Notes: generated by a model not told the origin, from the sequence alone. A stretch of DNA of 64,000 nt from Ophioderma brevispina (GCA_023653785.1 JAMKCH010072219.1:19464-83463), one strand, 5' to 3'. Counted from the first letter of the stretch, positions 1 through 10,985 are shown. Program-made: numbers and translations.

Positions 1-299
1 TACGTAGGAATATTTGGCATTGCCGAGGGAAGTGAAAGTCTGTACATATAACTGCTGGTCAGACCAATCCTGAGTATGCCAATGTGGTTTGGGACCCTAC
101 ATCCACAAGCTCCAGCAAGCTTGGAAATGGTTCATAGTAGGCAGCTGAGATTTTGCTGTGGTGACTTCAGTCGGTATAGCAGTGTCACAGGGCTGGACGA
201 CAAGAATTGAAAGTGGGCCCCCTCTTGAGCAGGAATGAAGAGGACAGCTTATCATATGTACAAAATTACAAGGGGTATCGTCGGTATTGATGACAAGCG
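1..299. other. Unassigned leading sequence
   Basis: I see no recognisable domain, RNA gene or repeat here. An open frame of 88 codons crosses it on the minus strand (97-363), but it runs into the SINE head and its protein resembles nothing I know, so I treat it as chance. Confidence 0.4.
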
Positions 300-657
300 G
301 ACAAGATAACTCATCAGGTAAGCGCTCGACTCCAGTGTATTGCTCATCCATGCGTATAGGCATGCGTTCGAGCCCAGTGAGATTCAGCTGTCTTGTAATT
401 CCCTGGACAAGAAATTAACCGCTTGGTTGTCTCGATTTACCCATGCGATATTTGGGAAGCTGGTCCCGGCTGCGATGGTTATCTCGATGTATGTTTGCTG
501 ATAAGGGAAAGCGCTGATCCCGATCTGCTGCATCCCTTGAAATGATGCTAAATGGTTTATGGTATGGTTGGGCCACAGTGATCAGCGACCATTTGTGAAA
601 GCGCTTAGAGGCCAATAGCATAAGGCGCTATATAAATCTCTGCTATTATTATTATTT
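300..657 (+). mobile_element. tRNA-derived SINE with LINE-like tail
   Basis: The head carries a box A-like stretch near 310-325 and a box B (GTTCGAGCCC, about 366-375), spaced as in a tRNA promoter for RNA polymerase III. A body of about 240 bp follows. The tail has the repeated GCGCTTAGAG / GCGCTATATAAAT motif (about 600-637) and ends in an (ATT)n tract at about 644-657. This A box, B box, body and GCGCTATATAAAT-(ATT)n order is typical of animal SINEs that borrow the 3' end of an L2/CR1-type LINE. The element stops where LINE coding sequence begins, so it either inserted into that LINE or shares its 3' end. The same tail occurs in reverse at 30,150-30,225. Confidence 0.7.
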
Positions 658-858
658 GATGTTACACAGTATCTAATCCCATCGACTGATAGAAGGACTA
701 GGAGCAGCAATTCACTTAAGTTTCAAAGAATACACACAAGACTGGATATCTACAGAAACTCGTTCTTTGTGCGAACAGTTGCTGACTGGAATCAACTACC
801 AGGGGAAGTGGTCAACTCGCCTACTGTTGACATTTTTAAACAACACCTGCAGCTTTAG
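658..858 (+). pseudogene. Non-LTR retrotransposon ORF2 C-terminus (fragment)
   Basis: One open frame of about 67 codons ends at a TAG at 856-858. It encodes the tail of a CR1/L2/Jockey-type reverse transcriptase polyprotein. The diagnostic block is NSFFVRTVADWNQLP followed by a V-x-S-P-T-V-D-x-F-K motif, the usual last 30 residues of these proteins. Upstream residues (DRRTRSSNSLKFQ) match the basic segment that normally precedes it. No reverse transcriptase core lies upstream because a SINE abuts it, so this is a 5'-truncated copy. A second such terminus lies at 53,406-53,898. Confidence 0.8.
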
Positions 859-904
859 TTCTTTTTCTTAACGTCATGCTTGCGCGAACCAGCCACCTTG
901 ATCG

Positions 905-2348
905 TTGAAGTTGGTGAAATGCAGCGGATGCTGTCCTACCGACGAAACCGATACAGATACAGAACATACCAGATCCCCGCACAGGTCCACGAGTTACAAG
1001 CCTCAGCACGACGGTTCCGCGCCAAGTCCTCTAGCAACCCCAAGCTCCACACAAGGGTATCCGCTGGCAACGGACAGCCAACCCGGGATCTCCACCGCAG
1101 TCCCCACTTCCGGGGCCCCCTGCCCATATTCTGTCTGGGAATCTATTTTGTTGCCCAAACCAGCTGGAGCACACGAACCGGAGAATTTGCTCATGCTGGA
1201 TGCTTTCCGCAACCAACTGTCTACACCCAGCTTCAAGCCAGATTACTCCCACCTGAGCTACAACCTGGAGCGGGCTGACCTGGCTAAGCGCAATCTCTTC
1301 CAGACTCCTGCACAGACGTGGCGGAAAGTATGCAACCTGGGCAACCCGTATGAGTTACCGATGGACTTCTACCAGTTCAGCCAGAGGCAAGGACGCAGCA
1401 GCTTCTCCACTGTACCTGTCATCCAGAGCGTCCGCCCCGTTTTTTTGCGGCAGCCATTGCAGACGCCAACATGGTCTTGTCCTTTCCAGAAGAAGAGGAA
1501 CAAGACCAAGAACTGGGCCTGGCATGCAAAGCGCCATCCAAGGAGGCCCCTCGACCGTACAGCCCTGTTCTCAAGTCTCTACAGACCAACATCAGGCAGC
1601 TGCAAAAGTCGTGTAATGTCCAGCGAGTCAGTGGCACAAAACCAACTTCCAGGCTCCTCCAGAGGTCAAAAAAGAGTTCTTCACGGCCACGGAGGTACTG
1701 AAGACATGCTGTCAACAAATAAGGGACGACGCATACTCATGGTGTCAGCCGGTGAAAGTGCCTCCAGCCGGGATTGATAGCGCCGCTTCCACATCCCACA
1801 AGCCTGGCCCTTCGAAGCCACACAAGGTGTTCCCCTGGAATGAAGCCACAGAACTCCACGAACTGGAAGCTCTAGCCAGAGACGTGCTCCACCTAACCAA
1901 CGCCACCATGATAGCGTTTGCTCACCTCATTAACAGGTCCTTAGACCTTCTTAAGGCGATGTCGCAAGCGGCCCAATGCCACACCTTCTTCAGTCAACGA
2001 CCTGGTACACACCCAAGCCAGCCAGTTCGCCCGGATCTCCCACCGGATTGAACTCCAGTGCAAGGTAAACGTGGCCAGGTCTCTGAATATCGCCGACCGC
2101 CAGAATCACAAGTGACATCTTCGGCGGAGAATGGCCAGCTATCCAGGCACAGGAGACAGAGCTTCGGAAGAAGGCGGAAAAAGAAACTGAGAAAGAAAAG
2201 AAACGGCGCGAGGACTTCGGACAGTCGCAGCAGCAAAGGCCCCCTCCACAGAAGCAAGTCCCCAGAAAGCAGGGACCCCATCAGGACAACAAGAAAGACC
2301 AGGACGGCGGCCACTGCAACAAAGGCGGCGGGGGAGGACGCCGTAAGT
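905..2348 (+). pseudogene. Gag-like region of the DIRS element
   Basis: Protein-like stretches can be read in three successive frames, with shifts near 1,400-1,470, 1,635 and 1,990. The parts are: a Ser/Pro-rich N-terminal segment with a block near 1,190-1,385 (FKPDYSHLSYNLERADLAKR); an acidic stretch near 1,470 (FPEEEEQDQELG); a helical stretch at about 1,640-1,980 (VKKEFFTATEVLKTCCQQIR); and a Lys/Glu/Gln-rich tail ending at TGA about 2,348. A charged coiled-coil-like tail just before the RT fits a DIRS gag. Gag proteins diverge fast, so position carries most of the weight in this call. Confidence 0.55.
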
Positions 2349-2430
2349 GACTATCAAGCCTCAGCCTCTCAGTCTCCTCCGGGGAGGGGGGGGGGACTAT
2401 CTACCTTCAGCCAACGCTGGGGACTGGTGA

Positions 2431-3657
2431 CCTCCGACAAGTGGGTGCTCCAGACGGTGTCTTCAGGCTACCAGTTAGAGTTCACCAGCCCCCCTCCGAG
2501 ATACTCAAGGGCCATCTCCAGGCGGCCTCACAGCACAAACACCTGGCAATGCTACAAGAAGAGAGCAAGCTCCTCCTCAAGAAGGCAATAGAGAAGGTAC
2601 CCCTGGAGCAGAAGCTTTCCACTCTCCATTCTTTCTCACCACAAAGAAGTCAGGAGACTGGCGACCTATCCTCAATCTCAAGAGACTCAACAAATACATC
2701 AATCCACCCCCGTTCAAGATGGAGTCGCTAGCAGCTGTCCTCCCGGAACTACAGCACAACTGGTGGGGCGCCAGCCTGGACCCCAAGGACGCCTACCTCC
2801 ACGTGGCCATTCATCCTTCTTTCAGAAATGGTTGGGTTTCGCCATTGGAGAAGAGAACTTCCGCTTCAGATGCCTCCCGTTTGGCCTCTCCACAGCCCCT
2901 CGCACATTCCACAGGGTGGTCAAAGTCATAGCGGAACACGTAAGGAGGCAAGGCATATACGTCTTTATCTACCTCGACGATTGGCTGTTAGCGGTACAAC
3001 GTCTGGCCTTCATCGTCAACTTCCAGAAGTCAATGCTTCAACCCTCCCAGAAGATGCAGTTCCTCGGAGCCCAGCTAGACTTCACAGGAGGAATGGTGTT
3101 TCCCACAGACGACCGAGTCCAGAGCGTAATCCAGTTCGCATCCTCACTTCTGCAGGAGGTAGACCCTCTAGCTCACCAGTCAATGAGAATTCTAGGCCTC
3201 ATCGCCAGCCTCAAGCCTCAGAGCATCCTCCGTATGCGGATCATCCAGCTTCACGTTCTGGGCAAATTCAGAAGCCACAGAGACAGCCTGTCCCGCAGAA
3301 TCAGCAAAACCACGCAAGTTTCCAACGCCCTCTCATGGTGGACTCGGCCATCCAACGTTCGCCGAGGGACTGCCGTCATCAACCCTAACCACGGATGCGT
3401 CCAAGGCTGGATGGGGAGCGCATTGGGGGAACATACAGTTATCTGGCACATGGTCTCCTTCTCTGGCGAAGAAACACATCAATCTTCTGGAATTACGGGC
3501 TATCCATCAACTCAAAGGCCAGAAGGTTCTGGTGGTCATGTACAAGAAGGAAGGAGTCCGCAGCAGGTCTCTGTGCCTCCAGACAATTCTCCTCAAGTGG
3601 TGTCAGCAGCACCAGATAACACTACAGCGCATCTCCCAGGGGGAGACAACAAACTAA
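2431..3657 (+). pseudogene. Reverse transcriptase and RNase H of the DIRS element
   Basis: The RT copies element RNA into DNA and the RNase H removes the RNA strand. Visible motifs in order: a fingers block (SGDWRPILNLKRLNKYI, about 2,655-2,705), LDPKDAYLHVAI (about 2,777-2,812), motif B LPFGLSTAPRTF (2,874-2,909), and motif C YLDDW with the two catalytic Asp (2,970-2,984). RNase H follows in another frame with TDASKAGWGA (3,391-3,420) and SPSLAKKHINLLELRAIH, ending at TAA 3,655-3,657. Compared with the family, about 15 residues seem missing just after YLDDWLLA, and about 8-10 are missing in RNase H where a DNTTAVAYIN-like segment is expected. Frameshifts lie near 2,600, 2,830 and 3,200-3,390. 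Confidence 0.88.
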
Positions 3658-4970
3658 CGGTTGCACTTTCCAGGAAAGCATCGGCGACCAAACACAAGCC
3701 CATAGTCCGGGGATCGTCAGTGGAGTGGCACCTGAACCCAACGGTTGTTGCAGAACACTTTCAACGCCTGCAGAGGACCTTAATCGTTGATCTGAACATG
3801 CCCATCAGTCGAAACAACCAGCTTCCAACCTTCTGCAGCTGGGGGGGGGGGGGACGATCCGACGGCATTCGCTCAGGATGCGATGACGATCAGTTGGGAC
3901 TTTGGCCTACGCCTTACCATCGATCGCTCTCATCCCCAGAGTGCTGGAGAAGATCATCAACTTCCAAGTCGTGCGACACGATCTCGATTGCTCCCAGGTG
4001 GCCTCGTCAGCCGTGGTTCCCGAGACTCCTCTCTCTCCTGGTGGGCGAAGTGATAGCTCTTCCTCTCCGCAAGGACCTCATCCTGACAGCCGACGGGACT
4101 CCCTCGCCTGACACTTCAGACGCTGAATCTGACTGCATGGCAAATCTCATCAGATCATACACGAAGGCAGGCCTTTCAAGCGAAGCTGCAGCCATCGCTG
4201 GTGAGGCAAGGAGACCTTCGACAAGAAGAATTTATAATACCCGCATCAGGAAGAACTTCAGGTGGTGTAGGAAAGCAGCTGTTAGTCCGCATTCAGCCTC
4301 TCTATGACAGGTGTGTGACTTCTTCACAGCCGTTTTCAAGGAATAGGGCGCTGCAGCATGCTCAGTCAGGTCTTGCAGGACAGCGGTAGTCCCTCGCGGC
4401 TTCGGTGAGGGCAATACAGTCTCAACCTCTCCAGCTATTCACGACTTGATCAAGGGCATGTTTCACCAGCGTCCTCTGACCAAGTCCCTGGTTCCAGCCT
4501 GGGATCTTCCAAGAGCTCTTCATCTCTTGGCAGAGCCTCCATTTGAGCCTCTTCATCAAGCCAACTTAATGGATCTCACAAGAAAGACGGCCTTCCTGGT
4601 AGCTGCCGCATGTGGGCGCAGAGTGTCGGAGATACAAGCTCTCTCCATTGCAGAGAACCACATGCGCTGGAGCAGTAATGCAGTTCACCTTCTTCCCAGA
4701 GCAGGCTTCCTGGCGAAGAACCAGACGTTGGATTTCACTCCCAAGCACATCATCCTGCAAGATCTTAGGAATCCAGTGGCTCTTCAGATTGTGGACCTTG
4801 GTGCCCTGTCGGGCACTGAAGTTCTGCATTAACAAAACCGCCCCGTACAGAGGGGAGGTGGACTCACTATTCCTCACCGTCAACAAGCCGATCTAGAAAG
4901 CCTCCAAGCAAACTATGTCCAGACGGATCGTGTCCTTCCGTATATTTGTCACATTATTATTGACCATGTT
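3658..4970 (+). pseudogene. Post-RNase H region and truncated tyrosine recombinase
   Basis: The first part (about 3,630-3,850) continues the RNase H tail (SRKASATKHKP, SSVEWHLNPTVV, NNQLPTFCSW), then shifts frame at an 11-G run (about 3,841-3,851). Next comes a block usual in DIRS elements (APRWPRQPWFPRLLSLLVGE, about 3,990-4,050). The recombinase runs from about 4,120, with its core at 4,446-4,896: DLTRKTAFLVAAACGRRVSE holds the first catalytic Arg (about 4,617-4,622). The later H-x-x-R and Tyr nucleophile are absent: the frame stops at 4,894-4,896, related codons continue for about 60 bases, then homology ends. It cannot catalyse recombination. Confidence 0.75.
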
Positions 4971-5200
4971 GCCAATTAAATATATATATATAGTATGGCA
5001 TTATAAACTCATACCTGTATTCCTTGTCGTGTCTCTGTATTACGCGTAACTTGCATTTGAAATGTTTTATTGTGATCGAGAGTAAGACAATCAAATTTAC
5101 CATTAATGGGATTGGATGCCCGAGCAGTCAACAAATGATGTGAAGGAGAGAAAGAGACATGTGCTGTACTAGACGACACAGTAAATACTGGGTGAAAGAG

Positions 5201-5401
5201 TATAGACCGTATTCAATATGACGTCAGCCACCAGACATGTTGGTGGACAAGATGCATACATTCCAGGACTACAATACATTAAGCTGTCAATCGATCCATG
5301 TTTAGCGATTGCACAGGGATCATTGACAGGTGAATGTATTGTAGTACTGGAATGCGTCTTTCTTGTCCACCAACGTGGCTGGTTATTGAATACGGTCTAT
5401 A
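5201..5401. mobile_element. Hairpin MITE with about 90-bp inverted arms
   Basis: The left arm begins TATAGACCGTATTCAATA and the right end, read in reverse complement, begins TATAGACCGTATTCAATA too. The arms stay similar for about 90 bp (both contain TTGGTGGACAAGA, a CATTCCAG block and ACTACAATACATT), leaving a loop of roughly 20 bp around 5,300. TA on both sides fits a TA target duplication, though it could also be part of the inverted repeat. It has no coding capacity, so it would be non-autonomous. The 85-codon frame inside is only the hairpin read through. Confidence 0.85.
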
Positions 5402-5759
5402 AAGGAGAAAAATATGGATGGAATACATTGAGGGAGCGAGATCGAGTTAAGCAAACACGAGCTGAGGATTTATGAGACTTATGAGATATAGGCCTATAAC
5501 GAACATGGGTTAGGGAAAGGGAAGGAGTTAAATAAATAATACGAAAACGAGTGGAAATCCACTCTTTTGGAGTGTTTTTCGGTGGAAATAAACTATGCTC
5601 TTTGAAAGTACAAAACTCGTTCGTTTACATTTAGAAAGTATGTTGGGAAATAATTGGTACCGTACCGGTAGGGATGATAAACAATAACAACAACTTGGTT
5701 TAAAAATATATTTTAAAAATGTGCGCGGTGAATAATGACGATTTTAATGGGAACGGAGA
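5402..5759. other. No feature seen
   Basis: AT-rich sequence with a short palindromic patch (TACCGTACCGGTA, about 5,660-5,672). I find no coding or RNA signal. Confidence 0.4.
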
Positions 5760-6375
5760 GCTCAGTTGAAGAGTGACCGCTAATGACCCTATATGACCTT
5801 TGACCTTATTTTGTCAATCTATAATAATACTTCTGCAAATAAAATGGTTTGACGAACTAAATTAAAGGAACCACTGATCCATGACTATTATGGGTATGCA
5901 CAGAATGACCTCATGTGACCCATGTGTCCTTTTGACCTCTAATGAACTTATGTGACCTTTGACCCCATTTGGTCAAAATATATAGAATTTTTGCAAATAA
6001 GTTATTGCGATGAACAAACCTGCTCAAAAGAAAAACTGGTACAAGACACCTGTGGGCAGGGCACGTTTTGAGCTCAGACACCAAATGACCTTTGACCCAT
6101 GTTCAAACCTTTATAAAACACTTCTCCAAATTAAAATGCTATTACAAACAAAATAAGGACCATGGTAAGGGACTCTTACCGGTATGCACAGGATGACTTC
6201 TTGTGACCCACGTGCCTTTTGAACTCTAATGACCTTTGAGACCTTTATTTGCCCCATTTGGTTTAACATACAATTTCTGCAAATAAGTTACTGTGACCAC
6301 CAAAACATGCTCAAAGGAACTGGTACGACTCATACAGGCAGTACACAGTTTGACCTCTAATTACCCCCAAATTAG
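5760..6375. repeat. TGACC-rich interspersed repeat
   Basis: Degenerate monomers of about 170-190 bp share phrases such as GGTATGCACAGAATGACCTC, TGACCTCTAATGAC, CCATTTGGTCAAAATATA and TTTCTGCAAATAAGTTA. The same family returns at about 9,230-9,570, 22,560-22,835, 29,030-29,110 and 30,290-30,525. It contains TGACCTTTGACCT at 5,794-5,806 and near-identical copies at 5,953 and 6,086, which are direct repeats of the AGGTCA half-site spaced by one base. No coding potential. Confidence 0.75.
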
Positions 6376-6383
6376 TCGGCCCC

Positions 6384-6807
6384 GCGTCACATAGTGACCG
6401 TATTCGACTTTTGGACTTTTGGGGAAATTTGGACATGTACGTTTGTTTTGTACTATTTAATTGATCTCACCAAATTTAAACCAAACTGGCTTCATTAGTG
6501 AAATGTAAATGAAACTAATTATGACGTATACAAAACGTTAAATGTCCGCATCACCATAAGACGTATTGTCGAAAATCTATACTGCGCAGGCTCATAGCAA
6601 TCGTATTTGCATTTGAAGTATTCGCTGCGTCAAATAGTGATGTATTGGGCGACGTCGTATGTTGCAGTTCACGGTAGGAATGGTATTGTGTTGTTTTCAC
6701 ATAGAACGTATTTGCGCAAAGGCGTCACATAACGACGTATTGCGCTGTCGTATTGTTATTCACAACGTTGAAATTGTTTTTGTCTTTTCACATAGTGACG
6801 TATTTGG
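6384..6807. repeat. Five spaced GTCACATAGTGACGTATT motifs
   Basis: Related copies of GCGTCACATAGTGACGTATT lie at 6,384, 6,548, 6,627, 6,722 and 6,786. The core GTCAC-ATA-GTGAC is an inverted repeat. Spacing is irregular (65-165 bp), so this is not a simple tandem repeat. Function unknown. Confidence 0.55.
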
Positions 6808-6919
6808 TTACTGCTCAGCCGATGTCGGTTCAGACAACAACCTGGTGCTGGCTAGGGTGAAATTTATACCTACTAAAACCAAACGTATAACAAGGTAACC
6901 CAAGAATATGACGTCAGTA

Positions 6920-8990
6920 GATTCAGCGACACCCACACTGCAGCAGGAATTCTGTGCAAGAGAGGGTGGTGGCCTTTGGGACAACTCCTCCAATAGAAGA
7001 CACTGATGTTGTAGGGCTATGGACCAACTTCAAGAAACAACCAATAAAATAGAGGAAACAGTGGGTGTGAAAAGAGGCCCGGCAAAAATTAAGGGCTCCC
7101 TGAAGAAGTTAGAAAGGCATGTCATCAAAGAAGGACTGCAAGGATCCAAATGATTGACACAACCCAACTGCACATAATAAGTCCAACTACTCCAAACTGA
7201 ACAAGGGAGGTCAAATATCAATTAAGAGCTGGAAAGAAGACAGCTGCTTGAAAAGGAAGTTAAAGAGATGGAAGGCACATGCTAGGAACAACAGCCATGA
7301 ACTCTTCAAGTGTGTCCGTAGACTAGCAAGTGAAAGAGCTCAACTGCCAGCAGCTGCCAAAGACAAAACATGGCTCCCTTCACAATGCTACAGATAAGTA
7401 AGAAGGCGGGGAAGAACACTTCAGTTAAACATCTCAAACACGAATTCCCCCGACTGAAGAAGTACTTCACTCCATCCCAGAAACTGGAATTTAACTCAAA
7501 CAGGCATGCCTTTCTCAATACAAGAGTAGAAGCGGCATTAAAGAAACTGAAAATAAACACAAGCAGTGGATGGAATAAAATATCTGCTGAAACCCTGAAA
7601 GCGTGGCCAAGCTATGGGACAGCTACTGTTGAAAATAATCACATTGCCTGGGTAAGAAGGGGAATCCAGAAGACGGGAGCAAGCGGACTGATAACTCAGA
7701 GATACAAGAAAGGTGAGAAAAACTAGATCCCGCCAAACTATAGAGCAATTACTGTACTGTCCATCCCAGGGAAGTATTCTGTAGAATGTCCTGACCGGAT
7801 CCAGTTACACCATAGATGATGACTACCTGTGGAGAGGAACAATTGGATTTAGAAGCTCAAAAGGCACTACTGATGCTGTATTTATTGTTGCCAAGAGCTA
7901 GAGAAGGCCAAAGAAGACGCATTCCTATACACTGGAACTTTGTAGATTTTTAAAGCAGCATTTGATACCATTTTGGAGAGAGGCACTGTGGAAATGCTTA
8001 AGATCATTTGGAGTAGACCCAAGCTGGTAGACCTAATTGAAAAGATGTATGAGCAACCATATCTCAGTATGGTGAATGGAAAACTCACTTACTGGTTCGA
8101 AGTCTTAGTTTGGGTGTGAGACAGGGATGCCTTCTATCTCCATGCCACTTCAATCTCTTCTTAGAATTAGGTAATTAGAGGATTCAAAACTAGGCGCCGG
8201 AATCCAAATGGGAGAGAGGAAAATCAACAACATTCGTTTGTCCGATGACACAACCGCTTGGAATGGTCCTTTGACAAGTTTACAGCTATCCACAGAAGAA
8301 CTGCAAAAGCCGCGCCAAATGGGGAATGAGATCAATCCCCATCTAATGCAAGATCATGTCCGATGACCCAAGAGAACATAACCCTTAACCAGACACCAAT
8401 TGACAAAGTAATGATTTGTCTTTCTTGGAAAATGTGCCTTCATTTAAGGAGGACATCAAGAGCGTACACGACGGCATCATGGGCATTCGGTAGACCTCAG
8501 GACACCATCTGGAGCAATCATGGACATCACAGATCGCTCAACAGTCAGAAATACCAATCTCTATACTCCCATTGCACCTATGGAGCAAGTCCTGGGTATT
8601 GCGCAAGACAGACGCCAAAAGCTAGAAAGCTTTGGATGAGATTGTCTCCGTTCCATCCTAGGAGTGAACCTTCGGACAAAATAGAACATGATGAAGTTAG
8701 ACAGCGTCTGAACTCACAGCACCACGCCCGATGCAATCACCAGGAGACGGCTGAAGTGGTTTGGACATGTCGTCAGGATGCGAACACCGATTACCATACC
8801 AAGCCTATACGCAAGACTTCAACCAGCGTATAGGAAGCCATGTCGCCCACCAGCAAGATGCAAGGACCACATCCCCCCAGGACACAGGCTTGGACCTCCA
8901 GAATGCCGAAATCTTGCAAAGGGCAGACCAGAATGGAGGAGAATTACTCAGAGAAATCGCAAAAGGGACACCCTTGTCCTATGCAGTGTA
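6920..8990 (+). pseudogene. Decayed non-LTR retrotransposon (RTE-like LINE) ORF2
   Basis: Pieces of an endonuclease/RT polyprotein can be followed through all three frames. From 7,520: ALKKLKINTSSGWNKISAETLK, then YKKG and NYRAITVLSIPGK (about 7,735-7,775). Then WNFVDF-AAFDTI, the first catalytic region (about 7,930-7,970), GVRQGCLLSPCHFNLFLEL (8,114-8,170), and RLSDDTT in the catalytic DD position (about 8,240). The C-terminal RRLKWFGHVVRM (about 8,738-8,775) and RPEWRRITQ (about 8,925) are typical of RTE-clade ends. Stops and frameshifts occur every 50-150 bp, so the copy is dead. Its 5' limit is uncertain. Confidence 0.8.
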
Positions 8991-9229
8991 AACGTCAAAG
9001 TCAAAAGTCAAGCCGTATTTTATTTAATATTTTTTCGCTTAACTAATAAATTGGAAGCTATAAGTAAAATATATTTCAAATTTAACCTATTCAACGATTT
9101 TCCATACGTTTATAATTCAAATTATATTTTATTAACAGTATGGGGAAATCTTAAAATTCGCAAAATCTTCCAAGCCGTTTTTTTTTTCTCGACATGGTTT
9201 TTGCAATGCGTCAGTATTTGACGCGGCCG

Positions 9230-9570
9230 ACGAAATGATTTTGACCATGTTGTTTAAACCTTTATAACATTTTGCAAATGAAACGTTTATGACCAAACTA
9301 ATTAAAGGAACCACTGCCGCCAGAACTCTCTTAAAGATAATGCACACAATGACCTCTTTTGATCCATGTCCATTTGCCCTCTAATGATTGTTTAGTTTTT
9401 TAAACTTGCTTTTGACCCCCTTTTGACAAAATATCAAAACCATTTCTCCAAATAAGTTGTTATATCACCAAAACTTGCTCAAAAGAACCACAAGCCCAAG
9501 AGTCATGGGCTATGCCAATTGACCTCTACTAATCCTACATGACCTTTGACACCATCCTTCCTTAACTTCA
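9230..9570. repeat. TGACC-rich interspersed repeat
   Basis: Second block of the family described at 5.8 kb, recognised by the AAAGGAACCACTG phrase, AATAAGTT, TGCTCAAAAGAACCAC and TACATGACCTTTGACACC. It follows the LINE remnant directly. Confidence 0.65.
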
Positions 9571-9605
9571 TTCCAAGTATCAACCCCATATATCAAAGCA
9601 TAACC

Positions 9606-9895
9606 AATAGAACATGATGAGGTCTTGCACTGTATACTTTTGGACAGGTTATGAATATCAATGAGCTCATTTGCATATTTAAAAAAAACAACAATCCACT
9701 CTACAAACTAAACTGATTACTCAATGGACTTCTAACGTGACCCAATGATAGAACATGAGGTGATGTGATGTCTACTTTGGACAACGTTATGAATATTAAT
9801 GAGCTCATTTGCATATTTTGAAAATTTATTAATCAACTCTACAGACTAAACTGATTACTCAATGGACTTCTAACGTGGCACAATGATAGAACAAT
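9606..9895. repeat. Two-copy tandem repeat (about 137 bp) with octamer sites
   Basis: The unit contains AATGAGCTCATTTGCATATT, CTAAACTGATTACTCAATGG and ACTTCTAACGTG. Both copies keep the ATTTGCAT octamer (about 9,669 and 9,808), the classic POU/Oct binding sequence. A partial third start lies at about 9,880. Confidence 0.7.
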
Positions 9896-10016
9896 CGTTC
9901 TTATTCTTTCACACTTTCATTCAAAATAAACTATTTCAAACATGTTGCAAACCCCGTTACAAACATTGAGTAAATTTCATCCAATAAACTACCCCAGCTT
10001 CTTAGAGGTCCATAAA

Positions 10017-10150
10017 CCGATCACTGATAGCCTCGTCTTCAGGGACCCAAAGTTTATGATATCAGTCGAGAGCTATTTTTCTCATTTCCTCTATGAGATC
10101 TTAAGGCTAAATAAAGGATGCTTGATTTGGATGTTATGAGCAAAAATTAG
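10017..10150 (+). repeat. Dispersed repeat, pair with 44,807-44,940
   Basis: The block begins CGATCACTGATAGCCTCGTC and continues with AGGGACCC, CTCATTT-CTCT, GGGCTAAAT-like and GATTTGGATGTTATGAGCAAAAAT. The copy at 44,807 has the same order in the same orientation over about 130 bp. No coding sense is visible. Confidence 0.6.
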
Positions 10151-10177
10151 CTTTAAAATTAAGCTATTGATATCTTT

Positions 10178-10985
10178 CTTTTTTTTTCTAGATGAGCTAG
10201 AGTAGCCAAACTTAGGGCCCATACCCATTTACATGGTCACAGCTTGGCTAAGCAAGGCTGGGGAAAGCTGGGCTAACAATTTGAGCAGCTTTTCTCTATT
10301 TTGTCATGCTAATATGACAGCTCTTTGCTCATAGTAGAAGAATTTTGAGTGGATAACAATAAATAATGACATTATAGTGTCCATTGATAGTACATTTACT
10401 TAGTATATTAATTGTATGGTAGTAAGTAAATATTTGTCATTGCAAATATACAAAAGCTGCTAAAAGCGTGGATGGGGGAATGCTGGCTGAAGCTGAGGGA
10501 TTCCCCAGCTTAGCTGCAACCAGGTAAATAGGTATGGGCCTTTATAAGGAGGGAATAAGTCCCTAATAACCATGTAATTCATCCCCCAGGTTCCTCCCCT
10601 GGGTCTGTAGGGCTTGGAGGGGGGGGAGGGGCTAGGGAAATGTCAAATCAATATTGTCAAAATTAGATAATATTTTAGGAGGGCACAAGCCCCTACTCAC
10701 CATGTAATTCATTCCCCAGGGTCCTCCACCAGGGTCTGTCAGGGGGTAAGGAAATGTCAATAAAGGTCAATATTGCACAAAAATGTAAAAAGTTGGCCAT
10801 TTCTTTTTTCCTGGATGAGCTAGAGCATCCAAACTGGGTTTATTGTAGGAGGGCACAAGACCTTACTAACTATGCAATTCATGCCCCAAGGGGGGTCCCC
10901 TGGGTCTGTCGGGGGCTGTCAAAAACGTGAGCTAGAGTAGCCAAACTTGGGTATATTGTAGGAGTTATTTTTGGTGAGTGATGGA
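10178..10985. repeat. Tandem repeat, three to four copies
   Basis: Units carry GATGAGCTAGAG, GCCAAACTTGGGT, GTAGGAGGGCACAAG, CATGTAATTCAT-CCCC and CCTGGGTCTGTCGGGG. Copies begin near 10,185, 10,548 (continuation of the first after an insertion), 10,676, 10,812 and 10,925. Spacing varies between about 110 and 170 bp through internal deletions. Confidence 0.65.
10215..10541. mobile_element. MITE with GGGCCCATACC ends, TTA-flanked (PIF/Harbinger-like)
   Basis: The left end reads GGGCCCATACCCATTTACAT and the right end, in reverse complement, AGGCCCATACCTATTTACCT. The ends stay similar for about 40 bp (GGTCACAGCTTGGC against GGTTGCAGCTAAGC). TTA stands on both outer sides (10,212-10,214 and 10,542-10,544), the target duplication typical of PIF/Harbinger. 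It interrupts a unit of the surrounding tandem repeat; uninterrupted units approximate the empty site. Non-coding and about 327 bp long. The superfamily is inferred from the target site and GGG ends only. Confidence 0.8.

Larger units (their letters stand above)
880..4975 (+). mobile_element. Decayed DIRS-like retrotransposon
   Basis: Three coding modules lie in order on one strand: a gag-like region, a reverse transcriptase with RNase H, and a tyrosine recombinase. Use of a tyrosine recombinase instead of a DDE integrase defines the DIRS order. The RT has the YLDDW active-site motif seen in DIRS elements. At about 4.1 kb the copy is shorter than typical full elements (5-6 kb). At least six frame changes, two apparent in-frame deletions and loss of the recombinase C-terminus make it inactive. 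I could not find the terminal or internal complementary repeats, so both outer limits are approximate. Confidence 0.85.

Noticed and set aside
905..1777. 290-codon open frame as one gene
   Set aside because: Its first part is gag-like, but after about 1,390 neighbouring frames carry the more protein-like sequence. It is a shifted retrotransposon gag, not a separate gene.
2763..4307. 514-codon open frame as a host gene
   Set aside because: It holds DIRS RT motifs (LPFGLSTAPRTF, YLDDW) and later runs out of frame with RNase H, so it is a transposon remnant that happens to stay open.
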